DNA of 64,000 bases. Source: PALSA-612 sp963846915. GTDB lineage: Bacteria > Actinomycetota > Thermoleophilia > Gaiellales > Gaiellaceae. The notes under the pieces were generated by a model that was not told where the DNA came from, ran no database searches, and was given only the letters and a program-made list of their open reading frames with translations. Where the stretch lies: contig CAWJXV010000008.1 of NCBI GenBank assembly GCA_963846915.1, forward strand, positions 1 through 64,000. The letters are read 5' to 3'. The position numbers were made by a program, and so were the translations under genes. Positions 1-17,684 of this stretch are shown here, piece after piece. Positions within the stretch are counted from its first letter, which is position 1. The number at the start of each line of letters is the position of its first letter.

Positions 1-405
1 CTCGAAGACGCCTCCGTCGATCAGTGCCAGCGTCCCCTCGGACACGTGCGCGGAGAGCGCGGCCCGCAGCGCGGCCCGCTTTTCCTTGCGGTTGACCTTG
101 AACGCGAAGCTCCGCATCGTCGGCGGGAAGGCGAGGCCGCCGCCCGTCCAGTGCGGTGCGCGGGTCGTGCCGATGCGCGCCCGGCCGGTGCCCTTCTGAC
201 GCCACGGCTTTGCGCGTCCGCCCGAGACCTGGCCACGGCTCTTGGCCCCGCGAGTGCCGGCGCGCGCGGCGTTCAACTCGGCGCGCACGGCCTCGTGGAC
301 GAGGTGGGGCTTGATCTCGGCGCCGAAGACGGCGTCGTCCAGCGTCACCTGCTTCGTCTCCTTGCCCGCGGCGTCGAGGAGCGGGGCCGTCTTAGCGCCC
401 GGCAT
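1..405 (-). CDS. rplD: 50S ribosomal protein L4 (partial, cut by window edge)
   Basis: Translating the minus strand from the ATG at 405 gives MPGAKTAPLLDAAGKE, followed by the L4 core (SGGRAKPWRQKGTGRARIG, residues about 62-80) and the conserved FPPTMRSFAFKVNRKEK stretch. L4 binds 23S rRNA early in 50S assembly and its loop lines the exit tunnel. In enterobacteria it also represses its own operon; nothing here shows whether that applies. The start overlaps the end of rplC by 14 bp, as is common in the S10 operon. The C-terminal part lies beyond position 1. Confidence 0.95.
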   Translation of the reverse strand, partial: MPGAKTAPLLDAAGKETKQVTLDDAVFGAEIKPHLVHEAVRAELNAARAGTRGAKSRGQVSGGRAKPWRQKGTGRARIGTTRAPHWTGGGLAFPPTMRSFAFKVNRKEKRAALRAALSAHVSEGTLALIDGGVFE

Positions 406-1024
406 GCGCCTTCTCCTCCCTGACCTCGACGATGGCGTTCTTCGGACCCGGGACGGCGCCCTTGACGAGCAGCAGCCCGTTCTCGGGGTCGACCTCGTGC
501 ACGACGAGCCCGACCTGAGTAACGCGCTTGCCGCCGAGCCGGCCGGCCATCTTCATGCCCTTGAAGACGCGGGACGGGGTCGCCGAAGCACCGATCGAGC
601 CCGGCTTGCGGATGTTGTGAGAGCCGTGCGTCTTCGGCCCGCGATGGAAGCGGTGCCGCTTGATCGTGCCGGCGAACCCCTTGCCAATCGAGATGCCTGC
701 GACCTTGATCGTGTCGCCGGGCTCGAACGCCTCGACGGTGACGGTCTCGCCGACGGTCAGCTCGGACCCGCCGCGGAACTCGACCAGGCGCCGGTGCGGA
801 TCGACCCCGCCCTTCCGCAGGTGCCCGACCTCGCCCTTCGAGAGCTTCCGCTCGGCGACGGCGTCGAAGGCGAGCTGCACGGCGTCGTAGCCGTCCGTCG
901 CCACCGTCTTGACCTGGACCACGGGGCAGGGACCGGCCGCGATCACCGTCACGGGCGTCACGACGCCGGTCTCCCTGTCGAACACCTGGGTCATGCCCAG
1001 CTTTCTCCCCACGATCCCCTTCAT
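392..1024 (-). CDS. rplC: 50S ribosomal protein L3
   Basis: This 210-residue protein begins MKGIVGRKLGMTQVF, the canonical L3 N-terminus. It contains the central loop with HRGPKTHGSHNIRKPGSIG (about 126-144) that reaches toward the peptidyl transferase centre. Length and both ends match the family. It lies between rpsJ (7 bp upstream) and rplD (14 bp overlap), so it is part of one S10-type transcript. No unusual features are seen. Confidence 0.97.
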   Translation of the reverse strand: MKGIVGRKLGMTQVFDRETGVVTPVTVIAAGPCPVVQVKTVATDGYDAVQLAFDAVAERKLSKGEVGHLRKGGVDPHRRLVEFRGGSELTVGETVTVEAFEPGDTIKVAGISIGKGFAGTIKRHRFHRGPKTHGSHNIRKPGSIGASATPSRVFKGMKMAGRLGGKRVTQVGLVVHEVDPENGLLLVKGAVPGPKNAIVEVREEKAHAGR

Positions 1025-1031
1025 CTCTCCC

Positions 1032-1340
1032 CTACAGCTTGATCTCGATGTCGACTCCGGCAGGGAGGTCGAGGCGCATCAGCGAGTCCACCGTCTTCGG
1101 CGTCGGGCTGTGGATGTCGATCAGCCGCTTGTGCGTGCGCACCTCGAAGTGCTCGCGCGAGTCCTTGTCCTTGAACGGGCTTCGGATCACGCAGTAGACG
1201 TTCTTCTCGGTGGGCAGGGGCACGGGACCGGTGATCGTCGCGCCGGTGCGCTGCGCCGTCTCGACGATGTCGCGCGCCGACTTGTCGACCTGGTGATGGT
1301 CGTAGCCCTTGAGCCTGATACGGATTTTCTGTTGCGCCAA
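1032..1340 (-). CDS. rpsJ: 30S ribosomal protein S10 / NusE
   Basis: The 102-residue product starts MAQQKIRIRLKGYDHH and carries the family motif KRLIDIHSPTPKTVDSLMRL near the C-terminus. S10 is a 30S head protein and also acts as NusE, coupling ribosomes and antitermination complexes to NusG (encoded here at 18113-18643). It follows tuf by only 33 bp, so the str and S10 operons look joined, as in many actinobacteria. Confidence 0.97.
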   Translation of the reverse strand: MAQQKIRIRLKGYDHHQVDKSARDIVETAQRTGATITGPVPLPTEKNVYCVIRSPFKDKDSREHFEVRTHKRLIDIHSPTPKTVDSLMRLDLPAGVDIEIKL

Positions 1341-1373
1341 GACCTGTCTGCCTTCCTACTCGTTTGAGCCTTG

Positions 1374-2564
<1,191 letters not shown>

Positions 2565-2580
2565 TCCCTCTTTCTCCTTG

Positions 2581-4674
2581 TTAGCCCTGGGCGTCGACGA
2601 TGTCGCCCGCGATCGACTGAGGCACTTCCTCGTAGCGATCGAATTGCATGGTGAACGTGGCACGCCCCTGCGTCGTCGAGCGCAGATCGGTGGCGTAGCC
2701 GAACATGGCGGCGAGCGGGACGCGCGCCGCGATGACCTGGGCGTTACCGCGGGGCTCGAGCCCGAGAACCTGCCCGCGGCGTGAGTTGAGATCCCCCATC
2801 ACGTCGCCGAGGTACTCCTCGGGAGTCACGACCTCGACGGACATGACCGGCTCGAGCAGCTTCGGCTTCGCGCGCTTCATGGCCTCCTTGAAGGCCATCG
2901 AGCCGGCGACCTTGAACGCCATCTCGCTCGAGTCGACGTCGTGGTACGAGCCCTCGACGAGAGTCACTCGCACGTCGACGACGGGATAGCCCGCGAGGAT
3001 CCCGGACTCCATCGCCTCCTGGATGCCGAGGTCGACCGCCGGGATGTACTCCCGCGGGATCTTGCCGCCGACGACCTTGTCGATGAACTCATAGCCGTCG
3101 CCGGGTCCAGCCGGCTCGAGGTCGATCACGGCATGGCCGTACTGGCCGCGGCCGCCGGTCTGCCGAACGAACCTGCCCTCGATCTTCTGGACTGCCTTGC
3201 CGGCCGTCTCGCGATAGGCGACCTGCGGCCGGCCGACGTTCGCGTCGACCGAGAACTCGCGCATCAGGCGGTCGACGATGATCTCGAGGTGCAGCTCGCC
3301 CATGCCGGAGATGAGCGTCTGCCCGGTCTCCTCGTCCGTCCTCACGCGGAAGGTGGGATCCTCCTCGGCGAGCCGCTGCAGCCCGGTGCCGAGCTTGTCC
3401 TGGTCGGACTTCGTCTTCGGCTCGATCGCGACCGAGATCACCGGCTCCGGGAACTGCATCGACTCGAGCCTGATCGGAGCCGTGTCGATGGCGAGCGTGT
3501 CGCCGGTCGTCGTGTTCTTGAAGCCGACGACGGCTGCGATCTCGCCGGCGGCGATCTCCGTGCGCTCCTCGCGGTGGTTCGCGTGCATCTGCAGGATGCG
3601 CCCGGCGCGCTCGGTCTTGCCCGTCGTCGTGTTGAGGATGCGGTCACCCGACTGGAGCTGGCCCGAGTAGACGCGGACATAGGTCAGCTTGCCGACGTAC
3701 GGGTCGGACATGACCTTGAACGCGAGTGCCGCGAACGGCTCCTCGACGGAGGCGCGCCGTGAAAGCTCGTTCTCCGTGCGCGGGTCGATGCCGTGCACCG
3801 GCGGCACGTCGAGCGGGCTCGGCAGGTAGTCGACGACAGCGTCGAGCAGCGGCTGGACGCCCTTGTTCTTGAACGCCGTGCCGCAGAGCACCGGGACGAC
3901 GCTCATGTCGAGCGTGGCCTTGCGCAGCGCGCGGCGAAGCATGTCGGGCGTAACCGAGCTCTCGTCGAGGAGGTAGGCCTCCATCAGCTCGTCGTCGTGG
4001 TCGGCGACCGCGTCGATCAGCTGGTGGTGGTACTCCTCGGCCTGCTCGACGAGTTCGGCAGGGATGTCGATCGACTCGGCGTTCATGCCCAGCTCGTCCG
4101 ACCAGACGAGGCCACGCAGCTCGACGAGGTCGATGACACCGCGGAACTCGTCCTCGCGCCCGAGTGGGAGCTGCACCGGCACCGCTCGCGCGCCCAGACG
4201 GTCGATCATCGACTGCACCGACGCGAAGAAGTCTGCGCCGACGCGGTCCATCTTGTTCATGAACGCGATCCGCGGCACCCCGTAGTGGTCGGCCTGGCGC
4301 CAGACGGTCTCGGACTGCGGCTCGACGCCTGCGACCGAGTCGAACACGGCGATCGCGCCGTCGAGGACACGCAGCGACCGCTCCACCTCGACCGTAAAGT
4401 CCACGTGCCCGGGCGTATCGATGATGTTGATGCGAACATCGCGCCAGAACGCCGTCGTGGCAGCGGATGTGATCGTGATGCCGCGCTCCTGCTCCTGCAC
4501 CATCCAGTCCATGACGGCGGCGCCCTCGTGGACCTCGCCCATCTTGTACGTGCGGCCGGTGTAGTAGAGGATCCGCTCGGTCGTCGTGGTCTTGCCCGCG
4601 TCGATGTGGGCCATGATCCCGATGTTCCGGACGCGATCGAGCGCGACTTCGGTCCTTGTCGTCTGCGTCGCCAC
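2581..4674 (-). CDS. fusA: Elongation factor G
   Basis: This translocation GTPase has P-loop AHIDAGKT (about 22-29), DTPGHVDF, NKMDR and the domain IV/V sequences expected for EF-G, about 697 residues. Two in-frame GTG codons are possible starts, 4683 and 4674. An AGGTGG element lies 5 nt before 4674 and overlaps the 4683 codon, so 4674 is preferred. The 4683 start would overlap the rpsG stop by 7 bp. It follows rpsG and precedes tuf in the classic str order. Confidence 0.97.
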   Translation of the reverse strand: MATQTTRTEVALDRVRNIGIMAHIDAGKTTTTERILYYTGRTYKMGEVHEGAAVMDWMVQEQERGITITSAATTAFWRDVRINIIDTPGHVDFTVEVERSLRVLDGAIAVFDSVAGVEPQSETVWRQADHYGVPRIAFMNKMDRVGADFFASVQSMIDRLGARAVPVQLPLGREDEFRGVIDLVELRGLVWSDELGMNAESIDIPAELVEQAEEYHHQLIDAVADHDDELMEAYLLDESSVTPDMLRRALRKATLDMSVVPVLCGTAFKNKGVQPLLDAVVDYLPSPLDVPPVHGIDPRTENELSRRASVEEPFAALAFKVMSDPYVGKLTYVRVYSGQLQSGDRILNTTTGKTERAGRILQMHANHREERTEIAAGEIAAVVGFKNTTTGDTLAIDTAPIRLESMQFPEPVISVAIEPKTKSDQDKLGTGLQRLAEEDPTFRVRTDEETGQTLISGMGELHLEIIVDRLMREFSVDANVGRPQVAYRETAGKAVQKIEGRFVRQTGGRGQYGHAVIDLEPAGPGDGYEFIDKVVGGKIPREYIPAVDLGIQEAMESGILAGYPVVDVRVTLVEGSYHDVDSSEMAFKVAGSMAFKEAMKRAKPKLLEPVMSVEVVTPEEYLGDVMGDLNSRRGQVLGLEPRGNAQVIAARVPLAAMFGYATDLRSTTQGRATFTMQFDRYEEVPQSIAGDIVDAQG

Positions 4675-4676
4675 TG

Positions 4677-5147
4677 CTACCACCTGTAGTGCGCGAATGC
4701 CTTGTTTGCCTGGGCCATGCGGTACATGTCGTCCTTCTTCTTGAACGAGCCGCCCTGCTGCTCGAGCGCGTCGATGATCTCGCCGGCGAGCTTCTCGTCC
4801 ATGTGCTTCTCGCGCCGCTCGCGCGAGTACGTGACGAGCCAGCGCACGGCGAGCGTGCGCCCGCGGCGCTGCGGCACCTCGACGGGCACCTGGTAGTTCG
4901 CTCCGCCGACGCGGCGGCTCTTGACCTCGAGGACGGGCGTGACAGTCTTGATCGCCTGCTCGAGCACCTCGACGGGCGAGCGGCCGGTCTTCTCACCGAC
5001 ACGGTCGAGCGCCTTGTAGACGACGCGCTCGGCGGTCGACTTCTTGCCGTCGGTCATCAGGCGGTTCACGACCTGCGAGACGAGGCGCGAGTTGTAGACG
5101 GGATCCGGATCGAGCGTCCGGACGGGGGCTCCTGCTCTCCGTGGCAC
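4677..5147 (-). CDS. rpsG: 30S ribosomal protein S7
   Basis: The 156-residue protein has the S7 signatures VNRLMTDGKKSTAERVVYKAL (start of helix 1 region) and GGANYQVPVEVPQRRGRTLA. It nucleates the 30S head by binding the 16S 3' major domain. It starts with GTG (MPRRAGAPV...), one base after the rpsL stop, and ends next to the fusA start, so translation is probably coupled. Confidence 0.97.
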   Translation of the reverse strand: MPRRAGAPVRTLDPDPVYNSRLVSQVVNRLMTDGKKSTAERVVYKALDRVGEKTGRSPVEVLEQAIKTVTPVLEVKSRRVGGANYQVPVEVPQRRGRTLAVRWLVTYSRERREKHMDEKLAGEIIDALEQQGGSFKKKDDMYRMAQANKAFAHYRW

Positions 5148-5148
5148 G

Positions 5149-5517
5149 CTAGCTCCTCTTCGCGCCGTACTTGGAGCGGCCCTGCCGGCGATCCTGGACG
5201 GCCGACGCGTCGAGCGCGGCGCGGATCACCTTGTAGCGGAAGCCTGGAAGGTCCTTCACGCGCCCACCGCGGATCAGCACGACGGAGTGCTCCTGGAGGT
5301 TGTGCCCCTCACCTGGAATGTAGGCGCCCACTTCCATGCTGTTCGTCAGACGGACGCGCGCGACCTTGCGCAGCGCCGAGTTCGGCTTCTTGGGCGTCGT
5401 CGTGTAGACGCGCGTGCAGACGCCGCGCTTCTGCGGAGCACCGCGGAGCGCAGGCGTCTTGACCTTCGCCTTCTTCGAGACGCGGCCCTTGCGCACGAGT
5501 TGATTGACGGTAGGCAT
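5149..5517 (-). CDS. rpsL: 30S ribosomal protein S12
   Basis: The 122-residue protein from ATG 5517 begins MPTVNQLVRKGR and contains VYTTTPKKPNSALRKV (38-53) and IRGGRVKDLPG (82-92), the decoding-centre loops. Lysines stand at the positions altered in streptomycin-resistant mutants (KKPNS and VKDLPG), so wild-type sensitivity at this target is expected. It is first in the str operon. A promoter should lie in 5518-5706, which also holds a tandem repeat and the divergent diguanylate cyclase leader. Confidence 0.97.
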   Translation of the reverse strand: MPTVNQLVRKGRVSKKAKVKTPALRGAPQKRGVCTRVYTTTPKKPNSALRKVARVRLTNSMEVGAYIPGEGHNLQEHSVVLIRGGRVKDLPGFRYKVIRAALDASAVQDRRQGRSKYGAKRS

Positions 5518-5660
5518 GGTGAGTCGTTCAGTCTCCTTACGCACAACAAGAGTCGGCAGGGCGGAACCCCGCCAACCCCAGGACTCTGCATGGTAGCGAA
5601 ACCGCGTCTGCAGCCGCAAACGATCCCTTAGGGCGCCTCCGGCGCGACCCTTGGGCGCGA

Positions 5661-5698
5661 ACGCCTTGGCGCACCTTGCGCGACGCCTTGGCGCACCT
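5661..5698. repeat. 16-bp direct repeat pair in rpsL / diguanylate cyclase intergenic region
   Basis: ACGCCTTGGCGCACCT occurs at 5661-5676 and again at 5683-5698, offset 22 bp (two helical turns). A weaker related stretch (CCCTTGGGCGCGAAC) lies just before it. The pair sits in the 280-bp gap between divergent rpsL (-) and the diguanylate cyclase gene (+). A regulator site or promoter repeat is possible but unproven. Confidence 0.6.
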
Positions 5699-5799
5699 CT
5701 GGCGAGATGTGGATCGCGCCTATGGAAACGTCGCCGTTTCCCTACTACAGTGAGTCGGGCCCCCATCCTCGCGGGCGGCCACGAGAGAAACGGGGTGTG

Positions 5800-7050
5800 A
5801 TGGGGCTGCGGCTGGCCTTTTCGACGTGGGAGACGGTCGGGATCGCGGTGGGTCTCGCGATCGGCGCCAGCCTGCTCTCGATCGGGATCGCCGTCCTCGT
5901 CATGCGTCGTTACCGCAACCGGCGCGGAAGCCCCGAAGAGCGCGTGTCTGCCCTCGTCCGCGAGCTCGACCTGCGCATGCGACAGCTGGGCGAGGACCTC
6001 TCCGACGAGTTGGAGCGCACGAAAGAGGAGAGCCGCCGCTCGCGCTACCTCGGCGAGCTGGCGTGGACGATCGAGCTCGAGGAGGTGATGCGGCGGACGC
6101 TCGACGCCGCCGCCGGGCTCGAGGGAGTGGAAGCGGCGCTCGTGACCGCGCTCGACGAGACCGGACAGCCGATGACGAAGGGCTCGGGGCTTTCGGACGA
6201 GGAGCTGGCGCAGCTCGAGCTCGACCAGCGCACGGGAAGCGGGCGCGTGCAGTCGCTGACGATCTCCTACGCGACGCCGCCGGGGTCGGCCGCCGGCGAC
6301 CCGCAGCCCGTCGCGCTCAGCCTGCAGGTGCCAATCGTGGCCCGCACGCACACGATCGGCATCGTCAGCGTCTTCTCGCGTGACGAGTTCAGGCCCTTCC
6401 CCGACGAGACGGTGAGCGCCCTCGAGGACATCGCCGCCCGCGCCGGTCCTGCGCTCGACAACGCGCGGCGCTACCTCGAGGCGCGGCGGCTTGCCGACCT
6501 CGACGCCCGGACGGGCCTGCACAACGCGCGCTACTTCGAAGAGACGCTCCAGCGCGAGGTCGCCCGCGCGCGCCGCTACAACCGCCGCCTCGCGCTCGTG
6601 ATGTTCGACCTCGACGACTTCAAGCGGATCAACGACCGCTTCAATCACCTCGTCGGGAACGCCGCGCTCGCCGCAGTCGCCGACCGGCTCCGCGAGGTGC
6701 TGCGAGGGGCCGACGTCGCCGCGCGCTACGGCGGCGACGAGTTCACGGTCGTGCTCCCCGAGGCCGGGCTCGAAGAGGCAAAGAGGTTCTACGGGCGGCT
6801 GCGCGAGCACGTCTCGCAGAAGGCGCTCGAGCCGGTCGGCCGGATCAGCCTGTCGTGCGGGATCGGCGAGCTGGAAGGCCAGGAGAGCTGGGACACGTTC
6901 CTGATGCGGATCGACGACGCGCTGTACCGGGCGAAGTGGGCGGGCAAGGATCAGGTCGCGGAGGCGGTCAGCGCCGCGCGGCTCCTCTCGGGCGGCGACC
7001 TCAACTCCGCCGTCTCGGACATCGACCCGCCCACGAATGGCACGCAGTAA
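5800..7050 (+). CDS. Membrane-anchored GAF-GGDEF diguanylate cyclase
   Basis: This 416-residue protein should make c-di-GMP from two GTP. It has an N-terminal membrane helix (about 8-33), a charged coiled linker (45-80), a GAF-like sensor region (about 80-225) and a GGDEF domain. The active-site GGDEF is intact (311-315), FDLDDFKRIND is present, and an RGAD I-site (302-305) lies five residues before GGDEF, predicting product inhibition. The ATG at 5800 is preferred to an earlier in-frame ATG at 5707 because it follows a purine-rich site and directly precedes the membrane helix. It is transcribed against the surrounding rpoC and rpsL. The signal sensed is unknown. Confidence 0.9.
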   Translation: MGLRLAFSTWETVGIAVGLAIGASLLSIGIAVLVMRRYRNRRGSPEERVSALVRELDLRMRQLGEDLSDELERTKEESRRSRYLGELAWTIELEEVMRRTLDAAAGLEGVEAALVTALDETGQPMTKGSGLSDEELAQLELDQRTGSGRVQSLTISYATPPGSAAGDPQPVALSLQVPIVARTHTIGIVSVFSRDEFRPFPDETVSALEDIAARAGPALDNARRYLEARRLADLDARTGLHNARYFEETLQREVARARRYNRRLALVMFDLDDFKRINDRFNHLVGNAALAAVADRLREVLRGADVAARYGGDEFTVVLPEAGLEEAKRFYGRLREHVSQKALEPVGRISLSCGIGELEGQESWDTFLMRIDDALYRAKWAGKDQVAEAVSAARLLSGGDLNSAVSDIDPPTNGTQ

Positions 7051-7080
7051 CGCGAAGGGGGCCCGCAGGCCCCCTTCGCG
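7051..7080. terminator. Bidirectional hairpin between convergent diguanylate cyclase gene and rpoC
   Basis: A perfect 13-bp stem (7051-7063 with 7068-7080) around a CGCA loop starts right after the diguanylate cyclase stop codon and ends 18 bp short of the rpoC stop. No clear T-run follows on either strand, which is common in high-GC actinobacteria. It probably ends both transcripts. Confidence 0.75.
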
Positions 7081-7098
7081 AACCGTTGCGTGCCGTTG

Positions 7099-11685
<4,587 letters not shown>

Positions 11686-11723
11686 GTAAGTCGCGCCCTC
11701 TTTCTTCCGTCAGTCGTCACTTG

Positions 11724-11777
11724 GTTCACAGCTAGCCGAGCGTTCACGGCTAGCCGAGCGTTCACAGCTGGTCGAGC
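11724..11777. repeat. Three tandem 18-bp repeats in rpoB-rpoC spacer
   Basis: GTTCACAGCTAGCCGAGC (11724-11741), GTTCACGGCTAGCCGAGC (11742-11759) and GTTCACAGCTGGTCGAGC (11760-11777) stand head to tail, ending 2 bp before the rpoB stop codon. Each unit has a palindromic core (AGCTAGC, GGCTAGCC, CAGCTG). The array makes up 54 of the 94 bp between the two polymerase genes. Confidence 0.9.
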
Positions 11778-11779
11778 CG

Positions 11780-15409
<3,630 letters not shown>

Positions 15410-15573
15410 ATGAAACAGCCTCCGTTACGAAAGGTGGTGGAGATGGCAGGCGAAACGGCCGGAGGTCGGCGCAACCCCACAGACTAGCGGAAGCGCCCTG
15501 GGCTACGCAAGAAAACGCCTGGATCCGGCTTTTTCTTCCCGGCTCCGGTCCCGGAGGGACAGTGTAGCTGACG

Positions 15574-15594
15574 AAAAAGGGGCCGTTCGGCCCC
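15574..15594 (-). terminator. Intrinsic terminator after rplL
   Basis: On the minus strand a GGGGCCG/CGGCCCC stem (15588-15594 and 15579-15585) with a 2-nt loop is followed by TTTTT (15578-15574). It lies 31 bp downstream of the rplL stop and about 165 bp before rpoB, so it would end or attenuate the rplJL transcript before the polymerase genes. Confidence 0.85.
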
Positions 15595-15625
15595 TCGTTC
15601 GCGTTTCTCCGGTCTCGTGCTCGGG

Positions 15626-16018
15626 CTACTTGAGCTCGACGCTCGCGCCTGCCTCCTCGAGCTGGGCCTTGATCGAGTCGGCCTCCTCCTTCGCCGCGCC
15701 CTCCTTCACCGCGTTCGGCGCGCTGTCGACGAGGTCCTTGGCCTCCTTGAGGCCGAGGCCGGTGACCGCGCGGACGACCTTGATCACCTGGATCTTCTTG
15801 TCGCCGGCGCCGGTCAGCACGACGTCGAAGGCGGTCTGCTCCTCGGCAGCGGCACCGTCGCCGCCGGCGGCGGCCGCACCGGGCGCCGCGGCGACGGCCA
15901 CTGGCGCTGCGGCGGTGATGCCCCACTCGTCCTCGATCTTCTTCTTCAGCTCGACCAGTTCGAGCACGGACATCTTCCCGAGCTCGTCGAACACCTTGTC
16001 AACGCCTGTCGCTGCCAT
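15626..16018 (-). CDS. rplL: 50S ribosomal protein L7/L12
   Basis: The 130-residue stalk protein has an N-terminal dimerisation domain (VDKVFDELGKMSVLELVELK), an Ala/Gly hinge (about 35-60) and a C-terminal factor-binding domain with KKIQVIKVVRAVTGLGLKEA (74-93). It recruits EF-Tu and EF-G GTPases to the ribosome. Its ATG overlaps the rplJ stop by one base (TAATG), so the two are translationally coupled. Confidence 0.97.
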   Translation of the reverse strand: MAATGVDKVFDELGKMSVLELVELKKKIEDEWGITAAAPVAVAAAPGAAAAGGDGAAAEEQTAFDVVLTGAGDKKIQVIKVVRAVTGLGLKEAKDLVDSAPNAVKEGAAKEEADSIKAQLEEAGASVELK

Positions 16019-16743
16019 TACTCCTCCTTGTCTTCCTCGGCCGCGTCGGCCTCGGTGTCTCCAGCTGGTTCGGTCTCCTCGGCCGCCGCTTCGGCGACCG
16101 GCTCTTGGGCGGCCTCGGAATCGGCCTCGGCCTCGGGCGCGGCCTCCGCCTCGGTTTCCGGCGCGGCTTCCGCCGCGGGCTCCGGCTCCGACATCTCGGC
16201 CGGTGCTTCCTCCGTCGCCTCCCCGCCGAGCTGGTCGATCCTGGCCTGGATCAGCCCGTGCAGGTTCTGCAGCGGCGCCGCGAACAGGCCGACGATCGTG
16301 TACAGCGGCGCCGCCACGGCGCCGAGCACCTGCCCGCGCAGGACGTCTGCCGGCGGGAGCTTCGCGAGCTCCTCGACGTCCTCGGCCGAGATAGTGCGGC
16401 CCTGCATGATGCCGCCGCGAACGGCGAGGATCTTGGTCGTCTTCGCGGAATCGGCGAGCGCCTTCGCAACGGCGACGGGATCGCCGCCCTCCTCGAGGAA
16501 CGCGATCGCGGTCGGGCCCTCGAGCAGCGCGAGCAGCGCGTCGGCTCCGGCAGCCTCGGCCGCCCTGCGCGTCAGCGAGTTCTTGACGACCGTGAAATCC
16601 GCGCCCTGCTCGATCAGCTTCGTGCGGAGATCGTCGATCTCCTTCACGGACAACCCGCGGTAGTCGGCGACGATCAGCGTGTCCGACGAGCGCAGGCGCT
16701 CGGTCAGCTCGCTGACGATCTGCTCCTTCTCGGGTCTCTGCAT
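16018..16743 (-). CDS. rplJ: 50S ribosomal protein L10 with acidic C-terminal extension
   Basis: The 241-residue protein from ATG 16743 (MQRPEKEQIVSEL) has the L10 rRNA-binding domain (LIVADYRGLSVKEIDDLR) and the helix that binds L7/L12 dimers. Typical L10 is 165-180 residues; here an Ala/Glu-rich tail of about 60 residues follows the L12-binding helix. Codons upstream of 16743 belong to the untranslated leader. L10 is expected to repress its own operon through that leader. Confidence 0.95.
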   Translation of the reverse strand: MQRPEKEQIVSELTERLRSSDTLIVADYRGLSVKEIDDLRTKLIEQGADFTVVKNSLTRRAAEAAGADALLALLEGPTAIAFLEEGGDPVAVAKALADSAKTTKILAVRGGIMQGRTISAEDVEELAKLPPADVLRGQVLGAVAAPLYTIVGLFAAPLQNLHGLIQARIDQLGGEATEEAPAEMSEPEPAAEAAPETEAEAAPEAEADSEAAQEPVAEAAAEETEPAGDTEADAAEEDKEE

Positions 16744-16898
16744 ACGTCTCCTTCGTCCTTCGAACGAAAACGCCCGCACGGAGGCGGGCACGGAGAAGAC
16801 GTCGGTCTTGCTCGTACCGCCTCGGCTGGGCTTCTGCACCGGGTTTGGTCAACCCAGCGGCTGCCAGCTGTCTTCGGCGAACGGGGTCTTGAAACAGC
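16744..16898 (-). promoter_or_regulatory. L10 leader RNA with attenuator hairpin
   Basis: The minus-strand transcript between rplA and rplJ contains CCGAAGACAGCTGG (within 16862-16877), the hallmark of the L10-binding kink-turn leader. Nearer rplJ a GCCCGC/GCGGGC stem (16784-16789 with 16772-16777) is followed by TTTT (16770-16767), an intrinsic-terminator shape ending 23 nt before the start codon. Known L10 leaders let excess L10(L12)4 lower rplJL expression; the hairpin here suggests this acts by transcription attenuation. Confidence 0.8.
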
Positions 16899-17627
16899 CT
16901 AGCCTGCGGCCACTTCCTCCTGATGCTCCTGGACGATGTCGCGCGTCCGCGTCGGATCGACGTGGACGCCCGGGCCCATCGTCGTCGTCAGCGTGATCGA
17001 GTGGATGTAACGGCCCTTGGCGGCCGACGGCTTGGCGCGGACGATCTCGTCCACGACGGCCGCGTAGTTCTCGAGGAGCTGCTTCTCGGCGAAGCTCTTC
17101 TTGCCGATCGAGAGATGGACGTTGGCGCCGCGGTCGGTGCGGTACTCGAGCTTGCCCGCCTTCGCCTCGCGCACTGCCTTCCCGACGTCGAAGGTGACCG
17201 TGCCCGTCTTCGGGTTCGGCATCTTGCCGCGCGGGCCGAGGATCCGGCCCAGCTTGCCCACCGTGCCCATCATGTCGGGCGTCGCGATCGCGACGTCGAA
17301 ATCGTCGAACCCGCCCTCGATCTTGGTCGCGAGATCGGCCGCGCCGACGACGTCTGCGCCCGCGTCGGCTGCCTCCTTCGCCTTCTCGCCCTCCGCGAAG
17401 ACGGCGACCCGCTGCTCCTTGCCGGTGCCGTTCGGGAGCATCAGCGTCCCACGGAGCTGCTGATCGGCATGGCGGACGTTCAGACCCAGGCGGAAATGCA
17501 CCTCGACCGTCTCGTCGAACTTCTTTCCCGGCAGGTCCTTGAGCAGCTTGACCGCATCGGCCGGCGGATACGCCTGCTCGCGGTCGATCTGCGCCCGCGC
17601 CTGGCGGTAGATCTTGCCGTGCGCCAT
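16899..17627 (-). CDS. rplA: 50S ribosomal protein L1
   Basis: The 242-residue protein has L1 motifs including TPDMMGTVGKLGRILGPRG and MPNPKTGTVT. It builds the mobile L1 stalk that guides E-site tRNA release and, in other bacteria, represses the L11 operon by binding mRNA. It starts at ATG 17627, 57 bp after rplK, and precedes the L10 leader. Confidence 0.97.
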   Translation of the reverse strand: MAHGKIYRQARAQIDREQAYPPADAVKLLKDLPGKKFDETVEVHFRLGLNVRHADQQLRGTLMLPNGTGKEQRVAVFAEGEKAKEAADAGADVVGAADLATKIEGGFDDFDVAIATPDMMGTVGKLGRILGPRGKMPNPKTGTVTFDVGKAVREAKAGKLEYRTDRGANVHLSIGKKSFAEKQLLENYAAVVDEIVRAKPSAAKGRYIHSITLTTTMGPGVHVDPTRTRDIVQEHQEEVAAG

Positions 17628-17684
17628 TACTGCTCCGGCGCCGTACGAGCCGGCGCCTCCGCCTTTCTGAATGCTCCGTCGAGC

